Shown here piece by piece: positions 47,153-54,634 of a DNA stretch of 64,000 bases; the stretch's first letter is position 1, and each line of letters begins with the position of its first letter. The position numbers and the translations under genes were made by a program. Source of the stretch: Oceanobacter antarcticus (GTDB lineage: Bacteria > Pseudomonadota > Gammaproteobacteria > Pseudomonadales > Oceanobacteraceae); assembly GCF_044962685.1 (NCBI RefSeq), contig NZ_JBBKTX010000019.1:36504-100503 (forward strand), written 5' to 3'. The notes below the pieces were generated by a model. The model had not been told where the DNA came from, ran no database searches, and saw only the letters and a list, made by a program, of their open reading frames with translations.

Positions 47153-50100
47153 GCCAGCCGCGTTTTAATTTGTCTGCGCTCGCCGTTCAAGAGCGCTCCA
47201 TTACCCTGTTTCTGATCATCCTGATCTTTATTGCTGGCACACTGTCGTTCTTCAAGCTGGGACGGGCAGAAGATCCCCCCTTTACCGTCAAACAGATGAC
47301 CGTGATCACGGCATGGCCAGGCGCTACGGCGCAAGAAATGCAAGATCAGGTGGCCGATCCGCTGGAAAAACGGCTGCAAGAACTGACCTGGTACGACCGT
47401 TCAGAAACCTACACCCGTCCCGGCATGGCCTTTACAACCCTGTCATTACTCGACAACACACCGCCAGCAAAAGTGCAGGACGAGTTTTACCAGGCCCGCA
47501 AGAAGCTTGGCGATGAAGCCAGAAATTTGCCCGCAGGCGTCATCGGGCCGATGATGAATGACGAATATTCTGATGTGACTTTTGCCCTCTTTGCTTTAAA
47601 AGCCAAAGGCGAACCGCAGCGGTTATTGGTCCGTAATGCCGAATCATTGCGCCAACGGTTGTTACACGTCCCTGGCGTGAAAAAGGTCAATATTCTTGGC
47701 GAGCAACAGGAACGTATCTTTGTCTCCTTTTCTCATGAGCGGCTGGCCACCTTGGGGATCTCGCCGCAGGACATTTTTTCAATACTGAACAGCCAGAACA
47801 TGCTGACCCCTGCAGGCGCGATCGAATCCACCGGCCCGCAGATTTTGCTGCGTCTGGAAGGCGCTTTTGATGAGCTGCAGAAAATCCGTGACACACCAAT
47901 TGCCGCGCATGGGCGAACCCTGAAGCTGTCCGACGTGGCTACGGTCGAGCGTGGTTATGAAGATCCGGCAACGTTTATTGTCCGTAACGACGGCGAACCC
48001 GTGCTGCTCCTCGGCATCGTGATGCGCGAAGGCTGGAATGGCCTGGATCTGGGCAAGGCGCTCGACACCGAGACGGCCAGAATCAACGCCGATATGCCGC
48101 TGGGTATGACACTGAGCAAGGTAACGGATCAATCGGTAAACATCCGCTCAGCCGTAAACGAGTTTATGGTCAAGTTCTTTGTCGCACTGCTGGTGGTGAT
48201 GGTGGTTTGCTTCATCAGCATGGGTTGGCGGGCAGGCATTGTCGTCGCGGCGGCTGTTCCACTGACCCTGGCGGTGGTGTTTCTGGTCATGGCGGCCACC
48301 GGTAAGAACTTCGACCGTATTACCCTGGGGTCACTGATTCTGGCGCTGGGTCTGCTGGTCGACGATGCCATTATTGCGATCGAAATCATGGTGGTCAAAA
48401 TGGAGGAAGGCTTCAGCCGTATAGCGGCGTCGGCCTACGCCTGGAGCAGCACAGCAGCCCCGATGCTCTCTGGCACCCTGGTGACAGCGATCGGCTTTAT
48501 GCCTAACGGCTTTGCCCAATCGACCGCCGGTGAGTACACCAGCAATATGTTTTGGGTTGTCGGTATCGCCCTGATCGCTTCCTGGGTGGTGGCGGTGGTG
48601 TTCACCCCCTATCTCGGTGTCAATCTGCTAGCGGAGCACCGATCTGTCACAGGCAGCCACACAGCCCTGTATGACACCCCCCGTTATAACCGTTTTCGCC
48701 GCGCACTGGAGCAGGTTATTGCTTATAAATGGCTGGTGGTTGGTGTCGTCATTGCCTCGTTTATAGCCGCCGTGCTTGGTCTGGGCAGCGTCAATAAACA
48801 GTTCTTCCCAACGTCCGACCGGCCAGAGGTTCTGATCGAAGTACAGCTGCCTTACGGCACGTCGATAAAACAGACCAGCGCCACCACTGCCAACATAGAA
48901 GCCTGGCTGCAACAGCAGGACGAAGCCAAAATTGTCACTTCGTACATCGGCCAAGGTGCCCCGCGCTTTTATCTGGCAATGGCACCGGAGCTGCCCGACC
49001 CTTCGTTCGCTAAAATTGTCGTGCTGACCGACAGTCAGGAAAAACGCGATGCACTCAAGTTGCGTATGCGCGAGGCGGTTGCTGCCGGATTGGCACCCGC
49101 AGCACAGGTGCGGGTTACCCAGCTGGTATTTGGGCCGTATTCGCCATACCCCGTGGCTTATCGGGTGATGGGACCGGATCCGTCCAGACTAGGTGAAATT
49201 GCATCTCAGGTAGACGCTGTGATGCAAGCGAATCCGATGATGAGAACCGTCAATAGCGACTGGGGATCACGGCTTCCTACGCTGCATTTTTCACTCGACC
49301 AGGATCGTATCCAGGCAATGGGTCTCACCTCCCAAGCCATCGCCCAACAACTGCAATTTTTGCTCTCCGGAGTAACCATCACCAGCGTCCGCGAAGGCAT
49401 TCGTTCCGTCGAGGTCATTGGCCGTGCCGCAAGCGACATACGTAACGATGCGGAGAAAATAACCAACGTCACACTGATAGGCTCCGCCGGTCAGCGCATC
49501 CCACTGTCCCAGGTTGGCGAAGTCAGCGTGCGTATGGAAGATGCCGTTTTACGCCGCCGTGATCGCACACCAACCATCACGGTACGTGGTGATATTGCTG
49601 ACGGCCTGCAGCCGCCCGACGTCTCCAAGGTAATCACCAAAGAGTTACAAACCATCATCGATCACCTCCCGACCGGGTATCGGATTGAGCAAGCGGGTGC
49701 GATTGAGGAATCAGGCAAGGCCAGTCAGGCCATGTTGCCGCTGTTTCCGATCATGATTGCCATGATGCTGCTGTTTATCATCCTGCAAGTACGCTCCATC
49801 TCCGCGATGACCATGGTGTTCCTCACCGCACCACTGGGCTTGATTGGCGTCGTACCGACACTGCTGCTGTTCCAACAGCCATTCGGCATTAACGCCCTGG
49901 TCGGCTTGATCGCGCTGTCGGGCATTCTGATGCGTAATACCCTGATCCTGATTGGACAAATTCAGCACAATGAACGCAAGGGATTGAGTCAGTTCCACGC
50001 CGTGATCGAAGCGACCGTTCAGCGTTCTCGCCCGGTGCTGCTCACCGCGCTGGCGGCGATTCTGGCTTTTATCCCACTCACCCACTCCGTGTTCTGGGGA

Positions 50101-50223
50101 ACACTGGCTTACACCCTAATTGGCGGCACCCTTGGCGGCACGATGATGACGTTGGTGTTCTTGCCAGCGCTGTACGCCATCTGGTTCAAGATTCGCCCCG
50201 CCAAAACGGCAAAACCAATATGA
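47149..50223 (+). CDS. RND efflux transporter, inner-membrane pump
   Basis: This 1024-residue AcrB/MexB-fold transporter has twelve membrane helices and two large periplasmic loops. The proton-relay aspartates are in LGLLVDDAIIAIE. The N-terminus (LSALAVQERSITLFLIILIFIAG) and RAEDPPFTVKQMTV are typical of the smaller RND subgroup that pairs with a lipoprotein adaptor. It probably exports hydrophobic drugs or toxic compounds; substrate unknown. It is coupled to the adaptor by ATGA and is followed by a hairpin, then a ketosynthase gene. Confidence 0.95.
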   Translation: MSQPRFNLSALAVQERSITLFLIILIFIAGTLSFFKLGRAEDPPFTVKQMTVITAWPGATAQEMQDQVADPLEKRLQELTWYDRSETYTRPGMAFTTLSLLDNTPPAKVQDEFYQARKKLGDEARNLPAGVIGPMMNDEYSDVTFALFALKAKGEPQRLLVRNAESLRQRLLHVPGVKKVNILGEQQERIFVSFSHERLATLGISPQDIFSILNSQNMLTPAGAIESTGPQILLRLEGAFDELQKIRDTPIAAHGRTLKLSDVATVERGYEDPATFIVRNDGEPVLLLGIVMREGWNGLDLGKALDTETARINADMPLGMTLSKVTDQSVNIRSAVNEFMVKFFVALLVVMVVCFISMGWRAGIVVAAAVPLTLAVVFLVMAATGKNFDRITLGSLILALGLLVDDAIIAIEIMVVKMEEGFSRIAASAYAWSSTAAPMLSGTLVTAIGFMPNGFAQSTAGEYTSNMFWVVGIALIASWVVAVVFTPYLGVNLLAEHRSVTGSHTALYDTPRYNRFRRALEQVIAYKWLVVGVVIASFIAAVLGLGSVNKQFFPTSDRPEVLIEVQLPYGTSIKQTSATTANIEAWLQQQDEAKIVTSYIGQGAPRFYLAMAPELPDPSFAKIVVLTDSQEKRDALKLRMREAVAAGLAPAAQVRVTQLVFGPYSPYPVAYRVMGPDPSRLGEIASQVDAVMQANPMMRTVNSDWGSRLPTLHFSLDQDRIQAMGLTSQAIAQQLQFLLSGVTITSVREGIRSVEVIGRAASDIRNDAEKITNVTLIGSAGQRIPLSQVGEVSVRMEDAVLRRRDRTPTITVRGDIADGLQPPDVSKVITKELQTIIDHLPTGYRIEQAGAIEESGKASQAMLPLFPIMIAMMLLFIILQVRSISAMTMVFLTAPLGLIGVVPTLLLFQQPFGINALVGLIALSGILMRNTLILIGQIQHNERKGLSQFHAVIEATVQRSRPVLLTALAAILAFIPLTHSVFWGTLAYTLIGGTLGGTMMTLVFLPALYAIWFKIRPAKTAKPI

Positions 50224-50282
50224 AAGGCAAACGACCAGCAAAACGTGCTTGTCATTTGTTGGTCATCTGCACTCATCAATCT

Positions 50283-50320
50283 ATCTATATAGGGCGCATC
50301 TGAAAATGTGCCCTATAGAT
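50283..50320. repeat. Imperfect stem-loop after the RND operon
   Basis: ATCTATATAGGGCGCAT and ATGTGCCCTATAGAT pair with a two-base bulge and a short AT-rich loop. It lies 60 bases after the pump stop and lacks a T-run, so it is a possible but unproven terminator. Confidence 0.5.
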
Positions 50321-50375
50321 ATTGCGGCATATCATCCCCCGTCAGCGGATGCCGACCGTGGCAAAGAGAAATGTA

Positions 50376-51668
50376 ATGATGAATATCAATCGCCAAAAAC
50401 GAATCGTCGTAACAGGAACCGGTCTTGTCAGCCCGCTGGGCTGCGGTGTTGAAACAGCCTGGCAGCGACTCTTGTCAGGACAGTCTGGTATCCGCAACCT
50501 CCCCAGCGAGATTACCGACGGCACCGGTATTATCGTCGGTGCACAAGTACCGACCCACGAGCAAGACAGCGTCGCAGGCTACGACCCGGATCGACTGCTT
50601 TCGAGCAGGGATCGCAAGCGGATGGATCGCTTCATCGAGTTTGCACTCATGGCGGCCCACGAAGCGCTGGAACAGGCAGACTGGCATCCAACCGCCGAAA
50701 CAGACCAACAACGGACGGCGACCATCATCGCGTCAGGGGTTGGGGGTTTTGGAGCAATTGCGGATGCCATTCGCACCACCGATAATCGGGGGCCACGCAA
50801 ATTATCACCGTTTACGGCAACCTCCTTTCTCGCCAATATGGCAGCCGGATATGTCTCTATTCAGCATGGATTCAAAGGCCCACTCGGTGCCCCGGTAACC
50901 GCTTGTGCGGCGGGTGGGCAAGCCATCGGCGATGCTGCCAGACTGATCCGGAGTGGCGAGGCAGATATCGCCATCTGCGGGGGTACAGAAGCCGCGATTG
51001 ATCGGGTAACCCTCGGCTGTTTTGCTGCTGCACGAGCGCTTGCCACGGGTTTTGCCGACTCCCCTCAAGAGGCTTCACGCCCTTTCGAGCGCGACCGCAA
51101 CGGTTTTGTTATGGCCGAAGGTGCAGGACTGCTGGTGATTGAATCACTTGAGCACGCCCTCGCCCGTGGCGCGCAACCACTGGCAGAGTTGTCAGGCTAT
51201 GGCACCAGCGCCGACGCCTATCACCTGACAGCAGGCCCTGAAGACGGTAGCGGTGCGCGACGGGCGATGGAGCAGGCGCTGCGACAGGCTGGCGTAAACC
51301 CCGCCGATGTGCATCACATCAATGCCCACGCGACCTCAACTCAAGTCGGCGACAAGGGCGAACTGGCTGCACTTCGTGCGGTATTCGGCAACGGCTCCGG
51401 CGTTGCCATCACCTCCACCAAATCCGCCACGGGTCATCTGTTAGGAGCCGCCGGGGGCATTGAAGCCATCTTTACGGTGCTGGCGCTTCGCGATCAAATC
51501 GTGCCGCCTACACTCAACCTAATTCATCCCGATCCGACAGCAGACGGACTGGATCTGGTTGGTCTGCAAGCCCGGAAAATGCCGATGACCTATGCCTTGT
51601 CGAATGGGTTTGGTTTTGGCGGCGTAAATGCCAGCGTCCTGTTCCGTCGCTGGCAGCCGGAATCGTAA
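50376..51668 (+). CDS. Beta-ketoacyl-ACP synthase II-like (FabF-type) enzyme
   Basis: This 430-residue condensing enzyme has the thiolase-fold triad Cys in VTACAAGGQAIGDA, His in HINAHATSTQVGD and His in KSATGHLLGAAGG, with NGFGFGGVNAS at the C-terminus. FabF enzymes extend acyl-ACP with malonyl-ACP. No acyl carrier protein or other fatty-acid gene is nearby, so this is probably a second, accessory copy rather than the housekeeping fabF. The ATG at 50376 is chosen over an upstream one because the family starts with KRIVVTGTGLVSPLG close behind it. Confidence 0.9.
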   Translation: MMNINRQKRIVVTGTGLVSPLGCGVETAWQRLLSGQSGIRNLPSEITDGTGIIVGAQVPTHEQDSVAGYDPDRLLSSRDRKRMDRFIEFALMAAHEALEQADWHPTAETDQQRTATIIASGVGGFGAIADAIRTTDNRGPRKLSPFTATSFLANMAAGYVSIQHGFKGPLGAPVTACAAGGQAIGDAARLIRSGEADIAICGGTEAAIDRVTLGCFAAARALATGFADSPQEASRPFERDRNGFVMAEGAGLLVIESLEHALARGAQPLAELSGYGTSADAYHLTAGPEDGSGARRAMEQALRQAGVNPADVHHINAHATSTQVGDKGELAALRAVFGNGSGVAITSTKSATGHLLGAAGGIEAIFTVLALRDQIVPPTLNLIHPDPTADGLDLVGLQARKMPMTYALSNGFGFGGVNASVLFRRWQPES

Positions 51669-51677
51669 AGGAATCGT

Positions 51678-51730
51678 CTAATTTAATCCTGCACCGCACT
51701 GCGCGGGCACTGGATTAAATAGATGTCCCC
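51678..51730. mobile_element. Short MITE family A derivative (about 50 bp)
   Basis: Right terminal repeat GGATTAAATAGATGTCCCC is intact at 51712-51730. On the left only the inner part of the repeat (ATTTAATCC) and TGCACCGCACTGCGCG survive. It is an internally deleted or solo-end form directly after the ketosynthase stop. Confidence 0.7.
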
Positions 51731-51823
51731 TAAAGGGTGTTCAAGTATTGTGGTGATTATGTGGATGCAGACATCATCCACATCAACTGAAAAATAAACC
51801 CGGCTTTTGCGAGAAAGACTATT

Positions 51824-52021
51824 TCAAAAGCTGTCATCCGCCGTCAGCACCTGAACGTCGGCTTCACCATCGGCTGGAACCGTCACCACCAGCCGCATGG
51901 GCTGGCAGCAGACGCTGCAATCTTCTACGTATTCCTGCTCTGGTTCTGAAAGATCAATCAATATTCCGATCAGTTCGCCACAATAGGGGCAGCCAATTCG
52001 TTTTTCTTGCAGTAGGTGCAT
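51824..52021 (-). CDS. CPXCG-motif cysteine-rich small protein
   Basis: This 65-residue protein starts MHLLQEKRIGCPYCGE and has a second cysteine group EDCSVCCQPM, together a likely zinc site. The family (CPXCG) is widespread in proteobacteria, function unknown. Its ATG at 52021 is separated from its natural ribosome binding site (GGAG at 52298-52295) by a full MITE. At present an in-frame ATG three codons upstream, inside the element, could also serve, but neither has a Shine-Dalgarno. Expression is probably reduced. Confidence 0.85.
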   Translation of the reverse strand: MHLLQEKRIGCPYCGELIGILIDLSEPEQEYVEDCSVCCQPMRLVVTVPADGEADVQVLTADDSF

Positions 52022-52022
52022 A

Positions 52023-52287
52023 GGGGACATCTATTTAATCCGGTGCTCACTCTGGGCCACCGGATGGTTTCGAATCACGAAGCCGACTTGCAGGCCTGAC
52101 GGGTCAAGTCAAAAGTCGGCGACACCGAGTCGAGATCATCCGGCAGCCCCCGAAGGGCGCGGGTTGCCGCCGTCCAGTGCAGTGTTGACGAATTTGAAAA
52201 GGACGCGTCATTTCGCTGCATTCGTCGCCTTGCCCTGAACAACGGCAACACTCGCGCAGAGCCGTGCAGGATTAAATAGATGTCCCC
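52023..52287 (+). mobile_element. MITE-like element, family A, copy 3 (265 bp)
   Basis: It has perfect 19-bp terminal repeats and is nearly identical to copy 2 (one visible base difference). It is flanked by ATA on both sides (52020-52022 and 52288-52290), a likely target duplication. It is inserted immediately upstream of the CPXCG start codon. Confidence 0.93.
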
Positions 52288-52300
52288 ATAAGGTCTCCAG
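52288..52300 (-). promoter_or_regulatory. Displaced ribosome binding site of the CPXCG gene
   Basis: Reading on the minus strand, CTGGAGACCTTAT lies next to the element. Without the element and one ATA copy, GGAG would be followed by ACCTT and then the ATG, an ideal spacing. Confidence 0.75.
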
Positions 52301-52334
52301 AGACTCATTGATATTGTTGGAAATGAGCAGCCAT

Positions 52335-52690
52335 CTATTTCCATTTACAGTAGTCGCCAGGAGTCTTGCCTAACTGTTGGTGAAACATGGCAACAAAAGT
52401 AGAAGCCGAATCATAACCCAGACCAAGGGTAATGGCCGTTATGGAATCACACTGTCTATCAGGCGTTGCAGTGCAATCTGTAACCTCAGCTGTTGACGCC
52501 ATTGTTGGAACGTCAGCCGGGTTTGTTTCTGAAACAGCCGTTGCAATGTTCGCTCCGATGCGCCGACTTGAGCGCCCCACTCGGCCAGCGTGCGGCTGTC
52601 TTCTGGCTGTTGCTGCAGCTGGTAACAAATGTTGAGAAGCCGTGGATCGTCAGGTAAAGGCAGGAACAGCAGCGGATCCCGTTTGCCCAT
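52335..52690 (-). pseudogene. AraC-family regulator remnant, frameshifted
   Basis: The first frame (52690 to 52439) gives LLNICYQLQQQPEDSRTL, then GASERTLQRLFQKQT, QWRQQLRLQIALQRL: the first half of an AraC DNA-binding domain. The domain continues in another frame as SITAITLGLGYDSASTF and FHQQLGKTPGDY. A two-base GT insertion in AGTGTGATTCC near 52448 would explain the shift. The N-terminal ligand domain is absent. The gene is clearly dead. Confidence 0.8.
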
Positions 52691-52691
52691 A

Positions 52692-52958
52692 GTGTCAGGC
52701 GTTGATGATGTCGGTAAGCTGGCCGATGGTCATGGACAAAAGCCGCTGCGCTTTGTGAATATTGGCTCACTGGCCGGTACTTCGCTGGCGTTGAATGCTG
52801 CTGTTTTACGGGCACACACTCTTGCACTGATGGGCAGCAGACTGGGCAGTATCTCGTACGATGGCTTGATAAACAGCATCGCCAAAGTTCTGCAGTGGGT
52901 AGAACCGGCAGGGTTGTTGATTGCTACTCAATCGATGCGGATGGCGCTGACGTTGTAG
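52692..52958 (+). pseudogene. Quinone oxidoreductase / zinc-alcohol-dehydrogenase-family 3' remnant
   Basis: The frame reads LRFVNIGSLAGTSLALN, AAVLRAHTLALMGSRLGS and INSIAKVLQWVEPAGLLIATQ, which resembles the C-terminal part of MDR-type quinone reductases. The N-terminal two thirds are missing. The natural end also seems shifted in frame, since GADVVAV appears in the next frame. It abuts the AraC remnant at about 52690, suggesting a deletion junction. Confidence 0.6.
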
Positions 52959-52961
52959 CCG

Positions 52962-54404
52962 TTAGTCCTCATCCAACGGATAAATCGATTCGGCGTAAAG
53001 TTGCAGGTCTTGCATCCAGTGCAGCTTACGTGAGTCATCCATCACCTGCTCTGCCGCCAGCTGCAATTCATCGGCAAATTGCTGGAAATTTAATGCCCGA
53101 CAGGCGGGGTTGTTATGAAACAGGCGTTCGCGACGCACGCTTTCCCAACGCAGACGATCATTGCCTTCCAGCGTTTCCGGGAAGTTTCTGGCGCGGTAGC
53201 GGAATAACATCTCATCGCCGCGACGATCCTTGAAGCGCCCCTGAAATGAAGGCAGATCCCACGGCGAGGCGTTATGCAGTTCGTTCATCAGATTACGATC
53301 AGCGGGCGAGAAAAAGCCATCGTACAACTGGGTATCCACATCAGTGTGCGCGGCAAACTCACGCTCGGCAAACACCTGTTGTAGCTTGGCGGTGATATCC
53401 ACGCCCTGCTTGATCATGCCCAGATGCTTGCGCAAGGTATCACCACTGAGGTTCCAGCGTGCGGCCTGATCCGGCGTCAGGGTTTTGGCTGGTGCCAGCA
53501 CCGGTGACTTGTTGAGGTGCAGCTCTTTTAACGGCAAGCGCTCCACTCCCTCTGGCAAGTCATCGGTTTTGGTAAACACCCGCTGGCGAATTTCTTCCGC
53601 TGTCAGCTCAAACAGTGGCGTCGGATCCTGGTGCAGGTCGAACACAATCACGCTGTTTTTGTTTTTCGGGTGCATGCACAAGGGAACAACGATCGCCATG
53701 CAGCCCTGCTCAACGGGAAACATACCGGAGATATGCACCAGCGGCTTGCGCTGAGCCACATCGATCAGATCGGCGACGGCTGGCTTGCGGCGCAGCTCAA
53801 ATAGATAACGGTATAATTTGGGTTGTTTATCACGAATCAAGCGCGCCAGGGCAATGGTTGCCCGCACATCAGACACCGCATCATGGGCTTTGCCATGATT
53901 AAGACCATTGGCGGCGGTGAGGTGCTCCAGCTTGAAGCTGACCCGACCGTCTTCGTGTTGTGGCCACTCAATACCGTCCGGGCGTAGTGCATAGGCACAA
54001 CGCACCACATCCAGCAAATCCCAGCGGGAATTGCCGCCCTGCCACTCCCGTGCGTAAGGATCAAAAAAATTGCGATACAAGGCATAACGGGTGAATTCGT
54101 CATCAAAGCGGATGCTATTGTAACCGGCGCTGCAGCTGCCCGGCACCGAGAACACCTCATTAATCTGGCGAATAAACTCAACCTCGGGCAACCCCCGTTG
54201 CTGACAGTCCTGCGGTGTTATGCCGGTAATCAGCACCGCCTGCGGGTGTGGCAGGTAGTCATCGCTTTGTTTGCAAAACAGCTCGATCGGTGGCTCGATT
54301 TCATTCAGGTCTTCGTCGGTACGAATGGCAGCAAACTGTGCCGGACGATCCCACGCCGGGCTGGCTCCAAAGGTTTCGTAGTCATACCAGACAATGCTGC
54401 TCAC
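52962..54404 (-). CDS. sbcB: Exodeoxyribonuclease I
   Basis: This 480-residue 3'-5' single-strand DNA exonuclease has the DEDDh motifs WYDYETFG (D8, E10), GYNSIRFDDEF and GKAHDAVSDVRATI. The SH3-like and C-terminal helical domains that form the DNA clamp follow. Length fits E. coli SbcB. The start is GTG with AGGAG seven bases before it. It acts in mismatch repair and recombination. It is divergent from the DUF349 gene. Confidence 0.96.
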   Translation of the reverse strand: MSSIVWYDYETFGASPAWDRPAQFAAIRTDEDLNEIEPPIELFCKQSDDYLPHPQAVLITGITPQDCQQRGLPEVEFIRQINEVFSVPGSCSAGYNSIRFDDEFTRYALYRNFFDPYAREWQGGNSRWDLLDVVRCAYALRPDGIEWPQHEDGRVSFKLEHLTAANGLNHGKAHDAVSDVRATIALARLIRDKQPKLYRYLFELRRKPAVADLIDVAQRKPLVHISGMFPVEQGCMAIVVPLCMHPKNKNSVIVFDLHQDPTPLFELTAEEIRQRVFTKTDDLPEGVERLPLKELHLNKSPVLAPAKTLTPDQAARWNLSGDTLRKHLGMIKQGVDITAKLQQVFAEREFAAHTDVDTQLYDGFFSPADRNLMNELHNASPWDLPSFQGRFKDRRGDEMLFRYRARNFPETLEGNDRLRWESVRRERLFHNNPACRALNFQQFADELQLAAEQVMDDSRKLHWMQDLQLYAESIYPLDED

Positions 54405-54634
54405 ATGATTCTCCTGCTATCGCCGACGCTGTACCCGGACTCTGTGCATCCGGTCAAATAGGTGCGCATGGTAACAGCTTGAACCCCCACCACGCACGCC
54501 GCCCTTACTGTACGGTCATAACGCCCGAGACAAACCGACGGTACGATTCAAACCGTGACGGACTTCCCTAATATGCCGTGCACTGTACAATGGCCACGCT
54601 TTTTTCCTTTGTGCAGGTTGGACGGATCAGCTCG

